Positions 5,899 through 10,302 of a stretch of DNA of 10,302 nt are shown piece by piece. Source of the stretch: Candidatus Woesearchaeota archaeon. Its GTDB lineage: Archaea; Nanobdellota; Nanobdellia; UBA10117. The stretch spans positions 1 through 10,302 of the forward strand of contig JAHFKX010000022.1 of assembly GCA_023245115.1 (NCBI GenBank). Direction: 5' to 3'. The position numbers and the translations under genes are program-made. The notes under the pieces are model-generated. The model saw only the letters and a list, made by a program, of their open reading frames with translations. It ran no database searches and was not told the origin of the DNA. The first letter of the stretch is position 1, and every line of letters starts with the position of its first letter.

Positions 5899-7263
5899 CT
5901 TTTCCAAATATTTTGTTAATTCTGTTACTTTCACTCGCTTCTGCTTCATCGTATTTCTATCACGGACAGTAACATCTTTCTTTTTCGGCGAGTCAAAGTC
6001 AACGGTAATACAGAACGGCGTACCGATTTCATCCATTCGCCTGTAAGACTTTCCAATATTTCCGGATTCTTCGTAATAACAAACGAATTTTTCTTTTAAC
6101 GTTTTGAAAATTTCTCGTGCTAGCTTAGTTATTTTTTTCTCTTTCTTGGACAGCGGGAACACGGCCACTTTAACTGGTGCAAGTTTTTGGTGCAGTCTTA
6201 AAACAATTCTTTCTTTTTCTGTGGCGTATGCATCTATCACAAAAGCAAGGAAGGTTCTGTCCACGCCGGCAGAAACCTCTATTACGTTTGGAATGACGCG
6301 CGACTTTGTTTCTTCATCAAAATAACTTAGATCCTTTCCGGAAAATTTACTGTGCTGTGTTAAATCCCAGTTTCCCCTATCATGGATACCTTCAATCTCG
6401 CCCCAGCCCCACGGGAATTTGTACTCAATATCAATTGCCTGCTTAGCGTAATGCGCAAGTTCCTCTTTCTTATGCGGCCTGAACCTCAGATTTTGTTTTT
6501 TAATTCCAAGGCTTAAATACCACTTCAGTCTTTCTTTTTTCCACTGCTCAAAAAACTTTTTGTTATCGCCAGGCCTGATGAAGTATTGCATTTCCATCTG
6601 CTCGAACTCTCTAACTCTAAACAAGAAATCTCTGGGCGCAATTTCATTCCGGTATGCGCGGCCGATTTGCGCAATTCCGAACGGAAGCTTTAACCTTGCC
6701 GAGTCCTGCACGAGCTTGAAATTCAAATAAATTAACTGCGCCGTTTCTGGGCGCAGGTACGCAACGTTTTCATCTGACTCAATCGGGCCGACATGCGTCT
6801 TAAACATCAAGTTATATTTCCTCGCATCTGTAAATTCGCCCTTGCATTTCTGGCAGCGGACATTCTTCGCCTTCAACAATGCCGTAATTTCATCCAACGG
6901 CATGCCAGAAACATCCGAATCTAACACATCTTTTACTAGCTGATCTGCTCTGAAACGCGCTTTACAGTTTTTGCAGTCAACTAAAGGGTCAGTAAAACTT
7001 GAGACGTGTCCGGAGGCCTCCCACATTTTTGGGTGGTTCACTGTGACTGCATCAATTCCGACAACATCTTCTCTGTCGTGAACCATTGCTTTCCACCACG
7101 CAGCTTTAATATTGTTTTTTAATTCGACTCCCCGCGGGCCATAATCAAAGAATCCCGAAAGCCCGCCATAAATTTCAAAGCTCGGAAATACGAAGCCTGC
7201 CCGCTTGCAGAAGCTGGCTAGCTCATCTATGCTCTTGATGGACTGGACGATTTGTGGCACCAT
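5887..7263 (-). CDS. glyS: Glycyl-tRNA synthetase, dimeric class II type, short form
   Basis: It charges tRNA-Gly with glycine in the cytoplasm. The 458-residue protein has the class II core: FPSFEIYGG..GFFDYGP.G (26-45), ASGHV..FTDPLVDC (83-97), motif 2 with RNEIAPRDFLFRVREFEQMEM (from 205), GWGEIEGI (286-293) and motif 3 SAGVDRT (331-337). A C-terminal anticodon-binding domain with APVKVAVFPL and GTPFCITVDFD follows from about 365. Two CxxC pairs (97/100 and 137/140) suggest a zinc site. At about 460 residues it resembles the short bacterial-type alpha2 enzymes more than the ~570-residue archaeal ones. The conserved RPETAQG reads RPETAQL here. I chose the ATG at 7263, with an AGAGG site upstream, over a hydrophobic 26-residue extension that overlaps the previous gene. 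The first codons are duplicated at 9687-9752. Confidence 0.95.
   Translation of the reverse strand: MVPQIVQSIKSIDELASFCKRAGFVFPSFEIYGGLSGFFDYGPRGVELKNNIKAAWWKAMVHDREDVVGIDAVTVNHPKMWEASGHVSSFTDPLVDCKNCKARFRADQLVKDVLDSDVSGMPLDEITALLKAKNVRCQKCKGEFTDARKYNLMFKTHVGPIESDENVAYLRPETAQLIYLNFKLVQDSARLKLPFGIAQIGRAYRNEIAPRDFLFRVREFEQMEMQYFIRPGDNKKFFEQWKKERLKWYLSLGIKKQNLRFRPHKKEELAHYAKQAIDIEYKFPWGWGEIEGIHDRGNWDLTQHSKFSGKDLSYFDEETKSRVIPNVIEVSAGVDRTFLAFVIDAYATEKERIVLRLHQKLAPVKVAVFPLSKKEKKITKLAREIFKTLKEKFVCYYEESGNIGKSYRRMDEIGTPFCITVDFDSPKKKDVTVRDRNTMKQKRVKVTELTKYLEKLLQ
7218..7254. repeat. 37-bp direct repeat, inner copy (within GlyRS codons 4-16)
   Basis: It is identical to 9704-9740. On the minus strand it covers GlyRS residues from Gln4 (QIVQSIKSIDEL) to the first base of codon 16. 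A weaker CTTGCA match continues at 7204-7209 in the same register. Confidence 0.95.
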
Positions 7264-7264
7264 T

Positions 7265-7534
7265 TTATTTTCCTCTATTAATATTAAAATATGAATAATA
7301 TTGATCAAAACGAATGTAATTAAGCGCAGCAATAGTTGCAAACAATGGTGCCATAAGGCTTGCGGGCGGGGAATTAACTCGTGACAAAACTATGCCTGTC
7401 AGCCCAGTAAAAAAAAGTGCGCCGCTAAAATACAACAAGATGTGCTGTTTTTTTGGCGCAGAGAGCACTAAAGCAGGCCACGGTTTTCCTGCACGCGCTT
7501 CTAAGCCCTGCGTATTTTGGTTTAGCAATACCAT
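7265..7534 (-). CDS. Small two-TM protein coupled to GlyRS
   Basis: From the ATG at 7534 the product is 89 residues, with membrane segments near 31-52 and 58-74 and an N-terminal soluble region of about 28 residues (MVLLNQ, then PKKQH before the first helix). The C-terminus after the second helix is aromatic (FDQYYSYF) and short. Its stop is one base from the GlyRS ATG, and its own ATG is one base from the preceding stop. Both junctions share the string AATAAAATGGT. A longer reading from 7609 would overlap the upstream gene by 74 bases, so I reject it. The architecture resembles the preceding 93-residue protein (MVL start, two helices with a Pro-containing loop, YY after helix 2), perhaps a distant duplicate. 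Function unknown. Confidence 0.68.
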   Translation of the reverse strand: MVLLNQNTQGLEARAGKPWPALVLSAPKKQHILLYFSGALFFTGLTGIVLSRVNSPPASLMAPLFATIAALNYIRFDQYYSYFNINRGK

Positions 7535-7535
7535 T

Positions 7536-7817
7536 TTATTTCTCACAACTAGTTTGTTTTTTAATTTGCGATAAGTAATACCAGCGCGAAGCTCCGATGA
7601 TGGTGCCAAAGCATGTCACTGCTATGCCAATCGGCCCAAAGAACTCAATTGGTCCTGGTGCACCATTGTTTGCTTCATACAAATAAGTCGCCATGATTGT
7701 ATCTGCCAACATTACATATGTAACTATTTGTATGCCTTTAAATTGCTCTTCAATTGAACCGTATTTAATATTTATCGAACGACCAAACGCCATCTTCAGT
7801 ATGTTTTCGAGTACCAT
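7536..7817 (-). CDS. Small two-TM membrane protein in the GlyRS operon
   Basis: The product is 93 residues with helices near 29-47 and 60-82, a short loop (EANNGAPGP) between them, and a basic tail (SQIKK). The ATG at 7817 has the strongest ribosome-binding site in the window (AGGAGAT at 7827-7821). This site lies inside the end of the preceding gene, giving a 22-base overlap and probable translational coupling. A second in-frame ATG at 7793 is possible but lacks such a site. Two small two-helix proteins after a large TM surface-type protein suggest a membrane complex, which is an inference from gene order. No family recognised. Confidence 0.72.
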   Translation of the reverse strand: MVLENILKMAFGRSINIKYGSIEEQFKGIQIVTYVMLADTIMATYLYEANNGAPGPIEFFGPIGIAVTCFGTIIGASRWYYLSQIKKQTSCEK

Positions 7818-9292
7818 CTGATCTCCTTTAAAATATTCTTTTCAAACAAATTATTTGATTTTGTCAAGTCTGAAGATAATTTTTTAAATTTTGGCAACAC
7901 AAGCAACTCTTTATCTTTAATTTTTCTATTCTTAATAGTTTTAAGTGCAAGACCGATTTGCGCTTTTGAAACTTTAAATTCCTTTACCTTAGCCAAAATT
8001 AATTTCTTTGGCACTTTGTTTTGCCTAAGTAAATTTCTAACTTTTGAAATGGTTTCTAAAGTGAATATTTTGCTTTTCTTTATGCGTTCTACTGCACAGT
8101 CAATGTATTTTACTGTAGCAGCCAAACTCGACCTATTTTCTTTTAATAATTTCTTAAAATGTTTTATCTGGTTCGTAACTGCTATTTTGTCTTTCTTAAG
8201 ATATGCGCTATAGATGCGGTCTCGGCTCGTTATCATTGCGTTTCTAATAGCAGAAAACCTTTTAATGCTTACCTTTGGCGTGTGCACTTTGCGCGGAACA
8301 ACGACTAATTTTTTGTAAGCCCCATCAAATTGCGGCGGATCATCCATTAAACGCAGGTTTTTCTCTTTTTCCGTTTTTGGAACTCCGGTGAGTATGTCTA
8401 AAAGACCAGCGATGGCACCGCTAATGCCTGCTGCAGTTAATGATCCTTCGAGAAGCAGCAACTCGGCCAGAGCTGGCCAAGCTAATATTACTGCAACGAC
8501 TGCTGCAATAACAAAAGCAACAAAAAAGCCACCCTCTGCGATTAAAAATATATTGTACCAAAACAAGGCATCAAATTTGTCTTTGTTAACTTTTACAATT
8601 ATTTTTCCTAATTTGACGTCTCGATTATATTTATTATTGCCATAACTTCCCACAAGCGAAATAGAATAATCATAACTTTTTTCTGTTTTATCTGATGATG
8701 CTACTGTGAGCCCATCGAGCTTGTACCATTTCCAATTGTTTTTCACTGGATTAAATTCAAAAGACAGTATTTTATTATCATCGCTAATTCTGCAAAAATA
8801 ATCTGATTTTGTATTAGGTATTTTATTTGGATTCTTGCCGTTTTCTAATAAAGTCGCACGAACTTCATTAGCTATTCCTTTTGTAATAGCTAATTTTACG
8901 GTAAATGTGTAATTTGTATTTATATCAACAGTTATTTTATTTGTAAGTTGTTTAATCGCATTTACTAAATTGTCGTCTTTTCTTGTAAATTTTACGTCTG
9001 TTGAATCCACGCCAAGTTCAATTTCTATGTTTGGCGTCATTGAAAAATCTTTTTTAACATCATGGTTGACTTGCACGCTGACTATTACGCCGTCGATTTT
9101 ATCGTAATTTGGCGCGGTAATAGTTGTATTATACCTGCCAGCAGGCAAATTTACTGCGTAATATCCGTTGCTATCTGTATCCGTAATTTTATTGAACTGT
9201 CCCTCCTTAAATTCCAAATGTGCGTTTGTTATCAGCTGCTTGCAGACAGAATCCGTAACGTAACCGTAAATTCTTGACTGTCCTTGTGGCGG
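7796..9292 (-). CDS. C-terminal part of a TAG-interrupted modular membrane protein: carboxypeptidase-regulatory-like domain, beta region, two TMs, Lys-rich tail
   Basis: This frame is continuous and in phase with the lamin-tail ORF just upstream; only the TAG at 9295-9293 separates them. The first recognisable module, SRIYGYVTDSVCKQLITNAHLEF...TDTDSNGYYAVNLPAGRYNTTITAPNY, is a carboxypeptidase-regulatory-like beta-sandwich. It starts about 25 codons before the only start-like codon, a TTG at 9217. A separate start there would cut the domain in half. A Lys/Asn-rich beta region follows. Two hydrophobic segments lie at joint residues of about 364-392 and 400-423, then a ~190-residue, very Lys-rich, probably helical tail. 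Joint length is 618 codons. Such beta modules are usually extracellular, which would put the Lys-rich tail inside. The DNA is very AT-rich: two hand-counted 60-base rows (7861, 8581) are 27% and 23% G+C, against 47% in one EF-2 row (2041). Confidence 0.72.
   Translation of the reverse strand, partial: PPQGQSRIYGYVTDSVCKQLITNAHLEFKEGQFNKITDTDSNGYYAVNLPAGRYNTTITAPNYDKIDGVIVSVQVNHDVKKDFSMTPNIEIELGVDSTDVKFTRKDDNLVNAIKQLTNKITVDINTNYTFTVKLAITKGIANEVRATLLENGKNPNKIPNTKSDYFCRISDDNKILSFEFNPVKNNWKWYKLDGLTVASSDKTEKSYDYSISLVGSYGNNKYNRDVKLGKIIVKVNKDKFDALFWYNIFLIAEGGFFVAFVIAAVVAVILAWPALAELLLLEGSLTAAGISGAIAGLLDILTGVPKTEKEKNLRLMDDPPQFDGAYKKLVVVPRKVHTPKVSIKRFSAIRNAMITSRDRIYSAYLKKDKIAVTNQIKHFKKLLKENRSSLAATVKYIDCAVERIKKSKIFTLETISKVRNLLRQNKVPKKLILAKVKEFKVSKAQIGLALKTIKNRKIKDKELLVLPKFKKLSSDLTKSNNLFEKNILKEIRWYSKTY
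7821..7827 (-). promoter_or_regulatory. Strong Shine-Dalgarno site deciding the start at 7817
   Basis: AGGAGAT on the minus strand is followed by three bases and the ATG at 7817. It lies within the coding sequence of the upstream gene. Confidence 0.7.
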
Positions 9293-9295
9293 CTA
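9293..9295 (-). other. In-frame TAG inside an otherwise continuous 618-codon frame
   Basis: Codon 120 of the frame 9652-7796 is TAG, in a proline-rich linker. A short GC-rich stem (GGCAGC 9300-9305 with GCTGCC 9314-9319) lies just upstream of it in the mRNA. Candidate explanations are a nonsense mutation of CAG, readthrough, pyrrolysine insertion, or a sequence error. Confidence 0.9.
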
Positions 9296-9652
9296 CGGCG
9301 GCAGCGGACCGCGGCTGCCTTTGTTTGGTGGCTTACCAATTGTTTTACTGTCAACCAGATTTCCTGATGCGCCGTAAAGCTCCGCGGTGTCGCCAGAGTT
9401 ATTCCAAATTTTCGCTTTGCGATTTTTATAAATATTATTTAAATCATCTTTGCCAACGCCGCTCCAGATTTTTACTGTTGCGCCAGGCGCAAGCCAAAAA
9501 TCTTTTGCAAAAATAAATTTATGCCGTTTTTGGTTTGTTGGAGTTGTGTCCAGAAGTTTCCAGCCGTTGAGATTTACTTTGGCTTGACTGGTGTTTTTAA
9601 TTTCAGCGTAATCTCGTGACAGATTAACTTCTGAAATTATAACTGTAGCCAT
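9293..9652 (-). CDS. Lamin-tail domain (LTD) protein, or N-terminal part of the TAG-interrupted modular protein
   Basis: The 119 residues before the TAG form an almost complete lamin-tail (Ig-like) domain. The sequence runs VIISEV, YAEIKNTSQAKVNLNGWKLLD, FAKDFWLAPGATVKIWSG, then KAKIWNNSGDTAELYGASGNLVDSKTIG. The order and spacing of GW, LAPG and WNNSGDTAELY are typical. In prokaryotes LTDs occur on secreted or surface proteins, often beside other beta modules. A Pro/Gly linker (KPPNKGSRGPLPP) follows and continues after the TAG as PPQGQ, so the two halves look like one protein. If the TAG was once CAG the linker would read PPQPPQGQ. There is no signal peptide at the ATG, which is odd for a surface protein. 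The start has leaderless box A spacing and no Shine-Dalgarno site. Confidence 0.75.
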   Translation of the reverse strand: MATVIISEVNLSRDYAEIKNTSQAKVNLNGWKLLDTTPTNQKRHKFIFAKDFWLAPGATVKIWSGVGKDDLNNIYKNRKAKIWNNSGDTAELYGASGNLVDSKTIGKPPNKGSRGPLPP

Positions 9653-9673
9653 ATGAAATTACCGTGTTTTGAG

Positions 9674-9681
9674 TTTAAAAA
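9674..9681 (-). promoter_or_regulatory. Box A of the LTD gene
   Basis: TTTTTAAA on the minus strand is centred 25.5 bases before the ATG at 9652, indicating a leaderless mRNA. It begins just after the stop of the truncated GlyRS copy. Confidence 0.5.
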
Positions 9682-9686
9682 ACTAA

Positions 9687-9752
9687 TTACTTGCAAAATG
9701 ATACTAGCTCATCTATGCTCTTGATGGACTGGACGATTTGCGGGGTTGGCAT
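9687..9752 (-). pseudogene. Truncated duplicate of the GlyRS 5' end (21 codons plus TAA)
   Basis: From an ATG at 9752 the frame reads MPTPQIVQSIKS, then IDELVSFCK and a TAA stop. GlyRS starts MVPQIVQSIKSIDELASFCKRAGF. Thirty-seven bases are identical. After the core the residues SFCK are kept but with different codons (TCA TTT here, AGC TTC in GlyRS), after which the similarity ends at the stop. Before the core the starts differ: MPTPQ here, MVPQ there. A box A sits 26.5 bases upstream, so this copy has a working-looking leaderless promoter. I read it as the original GlyRS start cut off by an insertion. It may now be only a remnant, or a short leader peptide for the operon behind it. Confidence 0.85.
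9704..9740. repeat. 37-bp direct repeat, outer copy
   Basis: It is identical to 7218-7254 in the same orientation, offset 2486 bases. It lies inside the truncated GlyRS copy. Confidence 0.95.
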
Positions 9753-9774
9753 AAATTAATAACCACGTTAGAGT

Positions 9775-9782
9775 TTTTAAAA
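9775..9782 (-). promoter_or_regulatory. Box A of the truncated GlyRS copy, probably the ancestral GlyRS promoter
   Basis: TTTTAAAA is centred 26.5 bases ahead of the ATG at 9752, matching the leaderless promoters elsewhere in the window. Confidence 0.55.
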
Positions 9783-9798
9783 GTATTTGAAATGAATA

Positions 9799-10073
9799 TC
9801 ACATCGATGGCGGATTGAAATATGAATAAATTGCAACACCACCAATAACTATTGCCACAAGTATGCTTCCAACCCACATGGCATCTTTAACGTTTCCAAA
9901 TAAATTTTGCCAACCTAAAAAGCCGGTTAATGTATTTTGTGAGTTATTTATTGTTTCAATAACTTGCTTATCGGAAGTAACACCTTTAAGACTTTCTAGC
10001 ACATTAAAACCCACTACTAAAACAATTATTAAACTAACAAAACTAATGATGCCCAAAATTATTTTTTTGGCAT
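9799..10073 (-). CDS. Two-TM membrane protein after EndA; natural start appears one frame off at an A7 run
   Basis: The body has two membrane segments (KKIILGIISFVSLIIVLVVGF and MWVGSILVAIVIGGVAIYSYF) around a polar loop of about 45 residues, and ends in NPPSM. The continuous frame has no ATG near its beginning; its only upstream start is a TTG at 10128, 56 bases inside EndA. However, an ATG at 10073 overlaps the EndA stop (TAATG) and encodes MPKK, then hits TAA after a run of seven A. One more A would join it to the membrane frame as MPKKIILGI, a typical start for such a protein. So either the run lost a base (mutation or sequencing/assembly), slippage restores the frame, or TTG at 10128 is used. 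Family not recognised. Confidence 0.6.
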
Positions 10074-10302
10074 TATGGTTTCTTCCATCTAATCTCGTAG
10101 AAAGTACACTCGCCTTCCTTGTCAACAATCCCGACCAACAGTTTCTTCCTTGTGCTGTGGGCTACGCGATTCATCGCTGCGAATTGTGTCCAGGTGTAGG
10201 CATCGCCTTCGTTTGTGCAGAACAGCACCCACTTGGCATGGTCCTCGCCGGGCTTGCTGCCGCGGGGGTAAACCCTATAGTCTGCCCCAAATTTCAAAGC
10301 AG
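10073..10302 (-). CDS. endA: tRNA-splicing endonuclease EndA, C-terminal catalytic domain, 5' end outside window
   Basis: It cuts the bulge-helix-bulge at exon-intron junctions of archaeal pre-tRNAs. About 76 residues are visible, and they match the C-terminal catalytic domain of the family. LKFGADYRVYPRG contains the catalytic Tyr, GEDHAKW the catalytic His, and STRKKLLVGIVD the catalytic Lys, followed by the terminal FYEIRW.KP strand. A TTG at 10295-10297 could look like a start, but it falls within the conserved LKFGAD.RVYP block and the frame is open upstream (GCT at 10298-10300), so the gene runs out of the window. Whether it is a homotetramer-type or a longer fused enzyme cannot be judged. 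Its TAA overlaps the ATG of the following reading frame. Confidence 0.9.
   Translation of the reverse strand, partial: ALKFGADYRVYPRGSKPGEDHAKWVLFCTNEGDAYTWTQFAAMNRVAHSTRKKLLVGIVDKEGECTFYEIRWKKP

Larger units (their letters stand above)
7218..9740 (-). mobile_element. Putative integrated segment bounded by 37-bp GlyRS repeats
   Basis: Two direct repeats taken from the GlyRS 5' coding region flank about 2.45 kb of AT-rich DNA. It encodes the LTD/carboxypeptidase-regulatory-like TM protein and two small two-TM proteins, all reading toward GlyRS. The outer repeat joins a GlyRS-type promoter to a dead-end frame; the inner repeat joins a new start to the intact gene. That is the pattern left by site-specific integration with target-gene restoration. 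No integrase, transposase or inverted ends are visible, so the recombinase would have to act in trans or be lost. A tandem duplication with later gene gain is the alternative. Confidence 0.45.

Noticed and set aside
7264..7341. 26-residue hydrophobic N-terminal extension of GlyRS, resembling a signal peptide
   Set aside because: It overlaps the upstream small gene out of frame, and the ATG at 7263 has its own ribosome-binding site and matches the truncated GlyRS copy.
7535..7609. Longer start at 7609 for the 89-residue protein
   Set aside because: It would overlap the preceding gene by 74 bases; the ATG at 7534 sits one base from that gene's stop.
9215..9217. TTG at 9217 as an independent start for the 473-residue frame
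   Set aside because: It is inside the carboxypeptidase-regulatory-like domain, whose first strand lies upstream in the same frame, and it lacks a ribosome-binding site.
7255..9703. Insertion sequence or CRISPR-type explanation of the repeated segment
   Set aside because: No transposase, terminal inverted repeats or regularly spaced repeats; only one pair of direct repeats made of host gene sequence.

Overview
The window is archaeal. It carries archaeal EF-1A and archaeal EF-2 (with the diphthamide-type IHRGPGQ loop) and the C-terminal end of a tRNA-splicing endonuclease (EndA). Its promoters are AT-rich box A elements, many placed about 25 bases ahead of an ATG as on leaderless mRNAs. Genes inside operons or behind longer leaders use GGTGA/GGAG Shine-Dalgarno sites. 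The short GlyRS and the many unrecognised small proteins would fit a small-genome (DPANN-like) archaeon, but the lineage cannot be fixed from this window.

Layout. 1-648 (-): 5' part of EF-1A. 797-1360 (-): six-TM membrane protein. 1422-3626 (-): EF-2, with an unusual P-loop and switch I. 3781-4335 and 4384-4998 (+): tandem paralogues of an unrecognised family, the second with a dyad over its box A. 5101-5409 (-): small two-TM protein containing a 24-bp perfect palindrome. 5545-5898 (+): orphan 117-aa ORF. 5887-7263 (-): glycyl-tRNA synthetase. 7265-9652 (-): two small two-TM proteins and a modular protein (lamin-tail domain, carboxypeptidase-regulatory-like domain, beta region, two TMs, Lys-rich tail) interrupted by an in-frame TAG. 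9687-9752 (-): a second, truncated copy of the GlyRS start behind its own promoter. 9799-10073 (-): two-TM protein. 10073-10302 (-): EndA, open at the window edge.

Main observation. The first codons of GlyRS occur twice, with a 37-bp identical core at 7218-7254 and 9704-9740. The outer copy has a leaderless promoter and reads 21 codons to a stop. The inner copy heads the intact GlyRS and is entered from a coupled operon. The roughly 2.45 kb between them is AT-rich and encodes only membrane or surface-type proteins. This looks like an att-like insertion into the 5' end of a housekeeping gene, with the insert supplying a replacement start so that GlyRS survives. No integrase is present, so the mobile-element reading is an inference.

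In function, EF-1A, EF-2, GlyRS and EndA form a translation/tRNA set. The inserted cargo and the tandem paralogues have no assignable role.
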